A model generated the notes under the pieces. It made no database searches and was not told the DNA's origin. It worked only from the letters and a program-made list of their open reading frames with translations. Shown here piece by piece: positions 42,416 to 52,103 of a DNA stretch of 64,000 nucleotides; position 1 is the stretch's first letter, and every line of letters begins with the position of its first letter. Origin of the DNA: Takakia lepidozioides. Lineage: Eukaryota; Streptophyta; Takakiopsida; Takakiales; Takakiaceae. Both the position numbers and the translations under genes were made by a program. The stretch spans positions 78,599,053-78,663,052 of the forward strand of contig CM060732.1 in the NCBI GenBank assembly GCA_030704615.1, given 5' to 3'.

Positions 42416-42920
42416 TGTGTGGACTAGTGACTGTCATAGTGGGCAGTATAGTGGCAGCCTAATGACTGACTAGTTGTAGCCTAGTGGTTGGACTAGTGGT
42501 GGACTAGTGGGATATTAGTGTGTGGTGTGCACATGTGTTGTGTGGTTTTGGACAACGATGTAGTTGTGTAGCGATATGTATGCGCACGACAGCTATCAAG
42601 TTATTTTACCACTAGTGTGAAACTAGCTAGGAAATAGCTAGCTTTTATATATTGACATTTGGGATTGGCCCAAGTGTCAATCTAGGGGTCAAGGCAGATT
42701 TAGGCCCTGGAGTGGTTATCTTCACAGCAAGTGCGGGAGGCTCATCTTTCTCGAGTTGAGCCTCACTGCGCCTAGCTATGGCGCCGTAGTGTGGATTCCC
42801 CATGGCGTGGGGTGCACTTGGCTTGACTTGTATTTGAGTGATGAGTTTATATATGCATGAGTTTATGCTTCAGCTTTGTGAGCTCGCATGAGCTTGTGCT
42901 TGTATTCTTCTTCTTTATCA
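42416..42920 (+). repeat. 3' LTR of the methyltransferase element
   Basis: It starts TGTGTGGACTAGTG after the purine tract and ends ctttatCA. The right ~290 bp match the 5' LTR closely, including one mutated arm of the 12-bp inverted repeat. The left ~200 bp are absent from the 5' LTR. Confidence 0.7.
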
Positions 42921-43105
42921 TTGTATGGACTAGTGTCATAGTGGGCAGCATAGTGGCAGCCTAGTGACTGACTAGTTGTAGCCTAGTGGTTGGACTAGTG
43001 GTGGACTAGTGGGATACTAGTGTGTGGTGTGCACATGTGTTTGTGTGGTTTTGGACAGCGATGTAGTTGTGTAGCGATATGTATGCGCACGACAGCTTCA
43101 TTGCG
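42921..43105 (+). repeat. Second copy of the LTR left segment, directly after the 3' LTR
   Basis: ttgtatggactagtg..gcgcacgacagct repeats 42,415-42,609 with a few changes. The order is thus left segment, right segment, left segment. It may be a truncated second LTR in tandem. Confidence 0.75.
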
Positions 43106-44279
43106 GCTACCCTTTGATGTCCTTAAGACTCATTTTCTACACTATTGTCCATTATCATGGCAATAGCTATGTCTAAATTTCCACCCATGAGCAAGAGGCA
43201 TGTTGTTTCCGACTTGGTAGAGGACGTTTGGTTCTCACTTGTGCTCAGAGGCACAGGTGTTTTGATTTTGATAGTGCTTCGCTTTCATCAGAGGTTGTAT
43301 CACAAGTATCGTGTGATACCACATCTTCTCATCTACTTTACGGTCTTTTGAGTGACGGCCTTGTTGGACAATCCTAGGATGTTGTGATTTTGTTAGGTCC
43401 TCACTTTGAAGCCCAATTGTCAGTTATGACATGACGTAGTGCAAACAAGCCAGTGTCACGTCACAACGCGCGTCACGTCATGTCCAAAACCGACTTTACG
43501 TCCAGTATTTGTTTTTAATCTTTTTACGTTTATACGACCCAATTTATATCATTGTCGAGGGTACATGACATTTTTTCTTTTGTTTTCTTATTTTCTTGAA
43601 AATGTAGAAAAAATGGTTAGATGGTCTTATAACGAGCAGACGACCGCCGACTAATAGCTAAGCGACATGCGGGCTGTCGGGGGACGATGGACCGCTAGAC
43701 GAGCGCATGGTAGCTATCCCGTGACGGGCGACCACCAAGTCCTTTGAAATTACTAAATTCATTGAAATTAAATGAGTTCTCATGTTTTGTAATACAGAGG
43801 AACGTGGACACTTAAGTATCAAGGGTCCCCCTCCCCCCCCCCCCCCCCCACAAGAAATTACATTACCGAAACCTAAAACCAACGTGACGCGGGCCGTGGC
43901 AGCGTCACATCTGACACGACCTGACGCCACTGATGCAGATAAGGGGGCTTTGACAATCACCGGATGAATCGTTTGCGTGTGTTTGAAGCTCCTAACAGTC
44001 TTCCCGACCTTTTTGTGCTCTCATGAACGAGGGAAGAAAGATACACCACGTGAGTTGCTTTTTGGGTCAAGACCCGAAAGGCATGAGAATGATTGACACT
44101 TATGGTCTATGATTCGAATTCTCATGAGGTCTTGAAAGTCATATCGTGTTCAGTTTAGTCTTGGGAGCCTGTCCGTAGGATCTGATTGTTCAAGGAATGT
44201 ACTCGTGGAATGTGTCTTGCTACTTAGAGGTGTCACTACAGATTTAGTTGAATGCTTTACTAAAACGTTTCCATTGTTC
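43106..44279. other. Degenerate sequence between LTR remnant and old integrase
   Basis: I see no intact gene. A poly(C) run of about 17 bases lies near 43,831-43,849. Part of this is probably the eroded pol of the old gypsy element that becomes recognisable at 44,280, but I could not identify RT motifs. Confidence 0.4.
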
Positions 44280-44945
44280 TTTGTATGATGGTCTCATGAT
44301 GGTCACTTGGGAATGAAGAAGACAATGGCTCGTACAAAAGAGGTCTACCCTGGAAGGGGATTCATGATGTCACCAAATTTATTTCTAAGTGTGAATGATG
44401 TCGTGTCAACTTGGCTCTCCATAGAGCTCGGATCTCATATGAGCTACGATCCTTACCTGTTACTCATGCTTTTGTTTCTGTGGTATTGACCTGGTAGGAC
44501 CCCTCGTTCTCACGTCAAAGGTTCATAATTACCTTTGTGTTGCTATAGATTACTGACCAAGTGAGTAGCAGTCCATCCTTTGCATACCAAGAGTAGTGAT
44601 GTAGTAGCTTAGTTCCTCTTTGACGAGATCATTCTACGCCAAGGGTATCCTAGGAAGATCCTTGGGAACGAAGGTAAGGAATCTGTAATTAGCTACTACG
44701 GTGATATGTTTCAATTTTGGTGTGATGCACGTGACCACAACTCCTTATCATCCTCAGACGAACGGCGTCATGGAGCGTTTTTAACTAATTTACTCTTCGC
44801 CGGATGTTGGAGAAGAATGGCGCACTCACCAGGGAATGGGATATTTTTCTATCTCCTCTACTCTTTGCTTATCACACCAGTACCGCGCATGCTAGCACTA
44901 AGAATTAGACGCCCTTTGAATTTTTGTTTAATGGATGCTCTTATG

Positions 44946-44960
44946 TGTCTCTGTTACATT
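44946..44960. repeat. Target-site duplication of SINE copy 2 (left)
   Basis: tgtctctgttacatt, repeated exactly at 45150-45164. Confidence 0.9.
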
Positions 44961-45149
44961 ATATATATATATATATATATATATATGACGCCTCCCGAAT
45001 GAAGCGTAACTTATGGAGTCACTTCACCCCGAAGGGCTACTGCCTTCCGCTAGGAAGGTGGACACCTTCATGACACACCAGACCGTGGTTTGAACCCACA
45101 ACCACATCCAATGTGGTATGCGCCCATTACCACTGGGCTACATGTTGGT
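44961..45149 (-). mobile_element. tRNA-derived SINE, copy 2, with (AT)n tail
   Basis: On the minus strand the head starts near 45,149 with A box TAGCCCAGTGG and B box GGGTTCAAACC. The body matches the copy at 31,681 and the 3' end runs into a pure (AT)n tract (44,961-44,986). A perfect 15-bp target duplication flanks it. The element sits inside the decayed gypsy integrase. Confidence 0.9.
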
Positions 45150-45164
45150 TGTCTCTGTTACATT
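45150..45164. repeat. Target-site duplication of SINE copy 2 (right)
   Basis: Exact repeat of 44946-44960. Confidence 0.9.
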
Positions 45165-45560
45165 CTTTCCTGGTAATCTACACTGTTTCAGATCTTGTTG
45201 ATTTGTCAATCAGCTTCCTTGATGAGTTGCAAGATGCTCAACACATGATATCCATAAAGAGAATATTGGTAAGGCTCAGCTCACACAAGCCCGCAACTTT
45301 CCCAAACGTATTAAGTATTCTAACATTTTTTAGGTGGGACAGATGGTTTGTCTACAATTACAGCTCGGTAAGCATGTATGCAAGTCCAAACTAAAGATCA
45401 ATGGACCCTATTTGTTGCATCAATTATTACGTGGGTAGTGTGCTTTGCTTTTATCACATGGGGCCAATGTCAAGACACACGACTGTCCACCTGACTGATA
45501 TGGTTTATTCTGAGCTGATGTTTGATTTAACTTGCAGCATCAAACATGGAGGGACGCACC

Positions 45561-46483
45561 GTGGGGTGACTTTTGTAGTTCTGAGTTGTTTTGTTCCAAT
45601 AGGGTTCCTACTTCATATTCTGAATCTCCAGCTTTGTTTTTGGAATTCAGTCTTACTTTTGAGCTGTGGTTTTTCTAGATCTTTCGGGAGTATTGGTAGT
45701 GTAGGATGTCCACTACCTGTACTTCCTGCAAAGGCTTTCATGTCCAAGGGTTTTGTCCCTGGCCCACTTTGCAGGTGCAAGGTTTTTCTTTGGAAGATTT
45801 TTAATCTTATAGTGGAAGGTGTTCATCTAGTGGGTTTTATTACTTTACATCACCTCGCAGAGCTCAGGTCTCCCTTAGGATCTCCTTGCCTAGTAATTAC
45901 CTTATTAATCCTCCCTGACGTGACTTCATATCTTGTATTTTGACGGCTCCATATCGTTATACGCCCTGTAGCATTATGAGCCATACAAGATAACGGCCCT
46001 AAGGTGTTGGCTGCATCCTAACCCTTCAGATAAGCCATGTCGTGGACATTTGGTTCATTGACCTTGCGGCTACCATTCACGCCGAGACAAGTGGCAGGAC
46101 GGCTAACCCATGGTGTGCTGTATAAGTTCCTGATAAACCTAAGGTTGTTGGTTCTTTTACGGATGTTCAACCTAGTGTAAACTCCTGGTGTATAAGGTGT
46201 TGGATGTGCGTGTGTCATGGTGAAGGCATGACATTTGTTCTGAGTCAACAAGTTCCTTCATGCATATGATCCTCTTATTCGCAGATAAGCCTACTATTCA
46301 TGTCTAAACCCCCTAGGGCATCACGGAAAAGATGATGCGGCTTTCCTTCGAGCCCGAAACATGGTCTTCATACCCCCACCTTCTTTATATAGTGTATCAA
46401 GCTGGTGACGGTGTAGTGTTTTTGAAGAGGGGCCCACTGCCTCATTCCTATTCCTCTTGAAAGCTTTAGAACTAGAAAGAGGG
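45561..46483. other. No supported gene
   Basis: The open frame 45401-45943 is hydrophobic but overlaps the integrase remnant in another frame and has no recognisable motif. The rest has nothing I can name, up to the CACTA-like terminus at 46,484. The last three bases (ggg, 46481-46483) may be a target duplication. Confidence 0.4.
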
Positions 46484-46860
46484 CACTACTACAGATTGTC
46501 GTTTTTATGACTACGGGTGATATAAACCTTGGTAACCATGACTACATATGTGACTACAATGTGATGAAACCCATTGTTGGGCGCATTTTAATATATTTTA
46601 ATCTAATGAAGTCATACATATTACTACATGACTAGGAGCTACGGTCAAACATTGTTGACAAATAACACAGGCTTGGTTTATATAACTAGTAGTCATACGC
46701 ACTACTACATGTCAAACACGTGTCATATAAGCGTATGATTAAATGACTACACCATTACTACACATTGATGACATGCCATAGAAGCTTGTGACTACATGAC
46801 TACATGAGGTTTCACAGCTATGTTTATATGACTACATCACTACACGTGGGCATCTTAAGG
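46484..46860 (+). repeat. Left terminal and subterminal region of the CACTA-like element
   Basis: CACTA terminus followed by about ten copies of atgactaca or close variants with cactactaca and gtcata phrases. AT-rich and non-coding. Confidence 0.65.
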
Positions 46861-47089
46861 CATATACATGAATGGGTTCATCTATTGGATGACCTCATCC
46901 ATCTAAGCACTTGCGTCAATGGAATGACACAAAGTGCAAAGGTTAATTTTTTTTTAAAGTTGCTTTAAGGTTGCCCACGTTCAGTCATGAACACATAGGG
47001 CTGGGACTTAGCCTCTTTTGTCTCCCACGCTACCATTTGTTTTCTTAGTATCGAGCCCTAGCAGTAAGAACTTGTGTCATGGAACGCGA

Positions 47090-48120
47090 CGATCGCAGGA
47101 TATGCAATGCAGGGGCGTGGGATTGAGGCTTTGCGACGTATTCTTGAGCAACTCATGCAGCTTTCTTGAGCTTATTCTTGAGCAAATGATGCAGGAAGGG
47201 CGAGGATATGCACAACGGGGGCATGGTATAGAGGCTTCGGAGACGTATGAGCAAATAATGCGGGAAGGGGTGAAGCCAAACCGGATCACGTTCGTGTGTG
47301 TGTTTGCAATACGTGTGCGAGCCTGGCACCCCTGGAGAAGGGTAAAAGGTCCATGGTGCCATTGTCAAATTTGAAATTGTACCCAATGTCATTTTGAACA
47401 ATACCCTCGCACGTGGGCATGTATGCCAAATGTGACAGTATTGAGATACAAAGGGAGTGTTTGAGAATATGGCTGAACGAAATGTCGTGTCCCGGAGTGT
47501 GATGATGGCGGGATATTCTCCAACATGGATGCGGGATGGAGGCATTGGAGACCTATGAGCAAATGATGCGATGATGCGGGAAGGGGTAAAGCCAGACCTG
47601 GTCACATAGACCTGGCCACGTTCGTTTGTATATGCAACGCGTGTGCGAGCCTGGCAGCCCTGGAAAAGGGCAAAGAGGTTCATGGTGACATCATCAGAGC
47701 TGGAATTGTACCCGACGTCATTATGAACAATACCCTCGTGGACATGTATGCGAAATGTGGGTGCATCGCGGATGCGAAGGGAGTTTGCAACTATGGCTGA
47801 ACGATGCTTGCGGGGTATGCACAGCAAGGCCGCGGGAAGGAGGCTTTGGAGACCTATGATCAAATGATGGCGGAAGGGGTGATCAAGGCTGGCAGCTGGA
47901 AAAGGGCAAAGAGGTCCATGGTGACATTGTCAGAGCTGGAATTGTACACGATGTCATTCTGAATAGTACTCTCGTGGACATGTACAAAATGTGGGTGCAT
48001 CAAGGATGCAAAGGGAGTGTTCAAAAGTATGGTTGAACGAGATGTGGTGTCGTGGAGTGCGATGATTGCAGGATATGCACAGCAAGGGCGCAAGATGGAG
48101 GCTTTGGAGACCTATGAGCA
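47090..48120 (+). pseudogene. PPR-repeat gene fragment, many frameshifts
   Basis: Pentatricopeptide repeat proteins bind organellar RNA in plants. Three successive degenerate copies of the repeat block are readable in shifting frames. Typical pieces are YEQIMREGVKPNRITFVCV (47,247 on), EKGKEVHGD, RAGIVPDVI, LVDMYAKCG and AGYAQQGR. These match the PLS-type plant PPR consensus. Stops and frameshifts occur in every copy, so it is not functional. It lies inside the CACTA-like element, suggesting capture as genomic DNA or an older insertion into a PPR gene. Confidence 0.8.
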
Positions 48121-48205
48121 CCTTCCTCAACACATTTCAGCCTGTTTTCCCTGTTATCAGAGTCGCCCCTAAATTTTCAGGTTGAATTCTGCAAGTTATG
48201 GGTGC
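48121..48205 (+). repeat. Copy of an ~80-bp segment also found at 58,586
   Basis: ccttcctcaacacatttcag..attctgcaagtta is closely repeated at 58,586-58,666. Both copies are in the same orientation and inside the CACTA-like element. Confidence 0.75.
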
Positions 48206-48776
48206 CTGCAATTGTACTCTTCCCCCTTCTTTACACCCGCATTTCTGTATTCATAGCCACAACAGATGGATGTCATCAAGTCATGGTAAAGGGCTTCTTA
48301 GAGAAAGAAATGCTAGAATGCACCAGGGTTAAATTTCATTCTTGGGATTCGTGGCCCCTTCCACTATGGTAGTGGGCCTCTTTGTTTCTGCTGCTGTCCC
48401 ATCTTTTAGTCTTTTCTGCTCTTTCAAAAATGGGTACATGCATTAACTTGGCTTGAAGACTACTGGGGCAAGCAATGTCTAAATATCATTTTTTTTCTTT
48501 CTCTATCCCTGGATATAATAAGTGTCTTCCTTGTTCTTTTACTGAGTTTGTATAAAGACACATAGAAACAGACAGTGATAGAAATTGGCAACTACTCCCT
48601 CTAGTTTCGTCTGCAAGGTTTGCGGTTTACAGGTTGTGCTGAACTCCATTGAAGTTTCAGTTACTTTGAGGGTGAAGGAGTGTAACCGTATCATACATGC
48701 AAGACTTCAAGAGTGGATAAAGTTACACACATCCTAGCCCCCCTCACACTGTAACCAGAAGATGGTGAGGTTGCAG
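48206..48776. other. No feature recognised
   Basis: T-rich non-coding sequence between the PPR fragment and the oxidoreductase exons; the last bases (..ggttgcag) form the acceptor of the next exon. Confidence 0.4.
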
Positions 48777-50045
48777 GTCGGGGAAAATGTGACCCACTTG
48801 GAGGTGGGCCAGCGTGTGTTCCCGCTGACGGAGTCCGCTAAGACAGGGGAAGGAACTTGGCAAGAATACATTGTGGTGCCTGCCCAGGCCGTCTTCCCCA
48901 TTCCTGACTCCATCTCTAATGAGACTGCATCGCAATTGTTAATCAACCCCTGGACAGGTTTGTCTCTCTGTATCCCAGACAGGGGTACATTTTCTCTGGG
49001 GGAAATTGCAGTGCTGGATTTTGTCCAATGCAGACTTGCCATGCTGGATGGATAGTGAGCAGCTCTACGCACCCAAATTTCTGTTTACTTGAGTGCTTGT
49101 TGCAAGCGGTATTTGAGAACAATCCCCTAAAGGTTTTTGAAACTGTAGAACATTACCGCAGATAGGGCATGTTTGCTCTTCTCAAAACAAAAGGAGCCTT
49201 TGTACCTTATTCAGAAACATTTGCAGCTCACAAATATTGGAAACAAATCAATCCCCAAGACCAACTTGTCTGGCATTCACCACTGGGGTTTGGGTGGTTG
49301 AAATGTTTTCAATCAATTCACCTTTATGTTAATATCTGTCTGTTGCAGGGGTTATATATTGTCTATTGTTAGATGTGCAGACAGTAGTTCTCCCAGACTG
49401 GAGGAATTATTGAACCAATGCTTGTAAATGGTGCGTTTCTTCATGTTGGTAAGATTTATGGTGTGAGGTATTCAATTTGTAAATGTCGGGATTGAAGGCA
49501 GCTTACGCAATGCTGGAAGAGTTGAAGGTGCCAAAGGGCAAGTACCTGTTGCAGTCAGCTGCAGGATCTGTTCTTGGACGCATGGTTATTCAACTGGCAC
49601 GCCACCAAGGAATTAAGGTAAGGTTTATTCCTTACTAAGCCACATGATTGCAGTCTGCTGCTCCTTCTGTGTGATTATGGTTGAAATTGCTGGCCTGCAA
49701 TGAGCACTTCCAACGTAAACTGCACACCTGGCTGAATTCTTTCTACTCCTCCCCTCATACATTCTCGGAACCGAGCTCATCTTACAGAAGGCTAAAAGAG
49801 TTTCCGGATTGGGTTTGAAGTATGTGGGATCAGCTATATTAAAAAATGATATGGATGAGAGCAACTGCAAAGTGACATAACAGGGTGGGGGTGGATCGCA
49901 GACGATAAATCTGGTACGCTGTAGTGAGCAGATAGAAAAACTTAAAGCCCTTGGAGCAGACGAGGTGATCAACAGGAGGTGACTTGGCCTATGCGGCCAT
50001 TGAGTGTGTGGGTGGTGATGTCACCAAGGTCACTCCCTTCCTCAC
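48777..50045 (+). pseudogene. Zinc-type quinone/enoyl reductase (MDR family) gene fragment
   Basis: Three exons of a medium-chain dehydrogenase/reductase. Exon 48777-48957 has VGQRVFPL and WQEYIVVPAQ and ends in phase 1. Exon 49502-49617 continues it exactly (INPWTAYAML across the junction) and has the nucleotide-binding AAGSVLGRMVIQLARHQGIK. A third exon from 49902 reads TINLVRCSEQIEKLKALGAD, then shifts frame near 49,975 before AYAAIECVGGD. Both the N-terminal zinc-binding part and the C terminus are missing. Splice sites are retained, so it was copied as genomic DNA. The order resembles mitochondrial enoyl-reductase-like proteins. Confidence 0.7.
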
Positions 50046-51204
50046 TGCTTTTCCTCAGGTGTACCCTGTGGTGCTCTCCATATTTGTCCGATGTTGCTAT
50101 GGATTTGTTTTCTCAATTGTAGAAGATATCGTGTGTGTACATACTCACATCTTGTTGTTTACAAGAAACACAGTTGGGCTGGATTCTTTCAATTAGATCC
50201 AGACAGTACGATTTTGGTTGGTAAATGAAACTCTGTTGCTACAAGTTCATGTGATTCCCTTACTCATTTTTGTCTTATTTTTGGATTCTCTTGTTGCCTC
50301 ACAAATTCACCACTAAGCTGTATGGGACTGCATCTCTTGGTTGGTACCCCCAAGACCAAATAGAAATAGGTTGAGCCATTTTTATCTGGTAAGTATTTGG
50401 TAAATATGTGGTGAAGTATCTGGTAATGTATCTGGTAAGTGTTGTACGTTCTGTTATGTTGCAGGCCACAGATTGGTATCCGACATTCAAGGATATGCTG
50501 GACAGTAATGACCTTGACAAAGTGCTTCCTGGGATCACAACTATTACCAGAGGTAGATACCCATTGCTATTTTTTCTTATGAGGTCCTACCACATGTTCA
50601 TCACCAGGACTCCACCTTTCCAGTAGACTGTTTCATGGATGATGTCTTGTAAGTACACCAAATGGAATTCCTGACCTATAGGCAACACTCGACGCCATGT
50701 TTTGGCAAACACTACATGTTCAAACGTAAAGCAGCTAGAAAAGTATCAAGGTAGCATTCACCTAAGACTGCATTGAGTTGGGACACAAAGCAGCTGTAAT
50801 TAGTTTGAGCTCGTGATATGTTGTTATGACAATGATGGTTTCTTTGTACATGTAGGTGTGCAGGTTCACATGCAATTTTACACAGAAGAAAAGGAGCAAG
50901 CAAATGGAGTGTTGGCCATTCATGTTTCTTGGTCTTATGTTCGAAGGCAACCGATGGAGCTTTTGTCTGACATGTTGAATGTTAGTACTGTATGTTCCAT
51001 GTGTCATTGACATTAAGGGTTCCGTTATGTTTCCATCCTAGGTTGTCTCCCTCTGTGTTCCAACTTCAATTTGAATGTGTTTCTGAGCAGTTCAGTTGCT
51101 GGTTGCCGGTTGAGATGTTCTACTCAGTCTTGCAATTGAGTTTGGATGTTCTGGTCTGCTTGCTCATATGTAGAGGATAAGTAGAGAGGGGAAGTCCAAA
51201 AAGC
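50046..51204. other. Exon-like pieces of unknown origin
   Basis: A possible exon at about 50,465-50,555 (ATDWYPTFKDMLDSNDLDKV) and another at about 50,857-50,985 (HMQFYTEEKEQANGVLAIHV, after a ttttgtacatgtag acceptor). Neither is recognised. They may belong to the same captured gene or to a different one. Confidence 0.35.
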
Positions 51205-51315
51205 TTCTTTCTGACCCCAGTCAATGGTGGGACAATAGAGGCAAAAAGGTGAATGTCTGTTGGATTACAGAGAGTAGCATATGCTATTAAGCATAGGAAC
51301 TAGTGTGATAAGTAG
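51205..51315 (+). repeat. Left part of a duplicated unit split by the chromovirus
   Basis: tgaccccagtcaatggtggg..actagtgtgataag recurs at 58,785-58,884. Together with 58,304 onward it forms the first of two tandem units; the gypsy element inserted after agtag at 51311-51315. Confidence 0.8.
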
Positions 51316-52048
51316 TGTCGCGGCCTTTTGCCTTAAGGGCAGGGGGTCGGGACACATGAGGGGCTGCCCCTGTGGTGGGGGCAGCGGCAGCGATAGGTAT
51401 GGGGGGCTGAAGCACCCTTGAGAGCCCAAGGCACTCAAGGAGGCGGAGGCACTCACTAGGTGGAGGGTGGAGCCCCGCACACCGGGTTGCGGTGGGGGTG
51501 GCTCCACAAGGGGTGGTGGTAGCTTAGCGGGACTTAGTGGGGGTGGCATAGGACTCACCATGGGGTGGAGACCTTGAGGTGGGAGTCGTGGGGAGTCTTG
51601 GGACTCATCACGGTCCATTGGGGCCGCGGTGAGTGGGCCAAAACTCACCGCGACTCACCACCGGGAATCGAGGGTCTTCGTGGTGGTTCGCCATAAAATG
51701 GCATGGCTGGTTGTGAAACCCCCGCGGACAGCTACAGAAGTATATATAGGGAGTAGTAACCCCGAGAACGGTGCAAGCCCGTTGGTGACCAAAAACTAGT
51801 GAGTAAGTGAGCGAGCCGGAAAGCGACCAAAGAGTGGGGAGCTGTTCCGGACTGCCAACTACCAAAGGGAATTCCCGCTGGTTCCAAATCGGTGGAGGGT
51901 TCTTTGGGAGAACAAAGGGGGACCGTTATGCCCCGGTGAGTAGCCGAAGCTCCAAGTTGGCCCGGCGGCCAGGTTGGGAGTCAGGCGCGTGCATCAAAGC
52001 AAGTAACTATGACTTGAAGGGGAGCTTACCGAAGTGAGGTGCGCGAGA
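51316..52048 (+). repeat. 5' LTR of the chromovirus
   Basis: 733 bp. tatatatagg at about 51,740 could be the TATA box. Nearly identical to 57571-58303. Confidence 0.93.
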
Positions 52049-52050
52049 TT

Positions 52051-52062
52051 TGGTATCAGAGC
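52051..52062 (+). promoter_or_regulatory. tRNA-Met primer-binding site
   Basis: TGGTATCAGAGC, complementary to the 3' end of initiator tRNA-Met, two bases after the 5' LTR. This is the standard primer site of plant Ty3/gypsy and Ty1/copia elements. Confidence 0.92.
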
Positions 52063-52103
52063 TTACAGTTCAGTACGCGATCGTCCTTGGGATTGGCCTC
52101 ATC

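Larger units (their letters stand above)
32106..42920 (+). mobile_element. Ty3/gypsy LTR retrotransposon encoding a DNA methyltransferase and a PHD finger
   Basis: A 10.8-kb element, decayed but readable. Order: 5' LTR, ~2.9-kb leader, gag with zinc knuckle, aspartic protease, C5 DNA methyltransferase, RT, RNase H, integrase, PHD finger, purine-rich tract, 3' LTR. The RT-RNase H-integrase order and RT sequence place it in Ty3/gypsy. It has no chromodomain; a PHD finger occupies that position. About a dozen stops and at least three frameshifts show that it is inactive. Clean 5-bp target duplications were not found because both LTR ends are rearranged. A second family member begins at about 60,250. 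Confidence 0.88.
44280..45560 (+). pseudogene. Heavily decayed gypsy integrase, interrupted by a SINE
   Basis: Fragments of a Ty3/gypsy integrase in shifting frames: LGMKKTMAR near 44,310 from the zinc-binding domain, DLVGPLVLTSK near 44,490 and CVAIDY near 44,545 from the core, DEIILRQGYPRKIL near 44,620, and YHPQTNGVMERF (in the frame at about 44,745) around the catalytic Glu. After the SINE, VGQMVCLQLQLGKHVCKSKLK in a third frame matches the usual C-terminal region. Many frameshifts and a changed second acidic residue (NEG for DxG) show an old, dead copy unrelated in sequence to the two intact-looking elements. Confidence 0.6.

Noticed and set aside
45401-45943. 180-codon hydrophobic open frame, possible membrane protein
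   Set aside because: It overlaps integrase-derived sequence in a different frame and its hydrophobicity follows T-richness; no start context or family.
47153-47863. 236-codon minus-strand frame
   Set aside because: It is the antisense of the PPR pseudogene; the PPR consensus is read on the plus strand.
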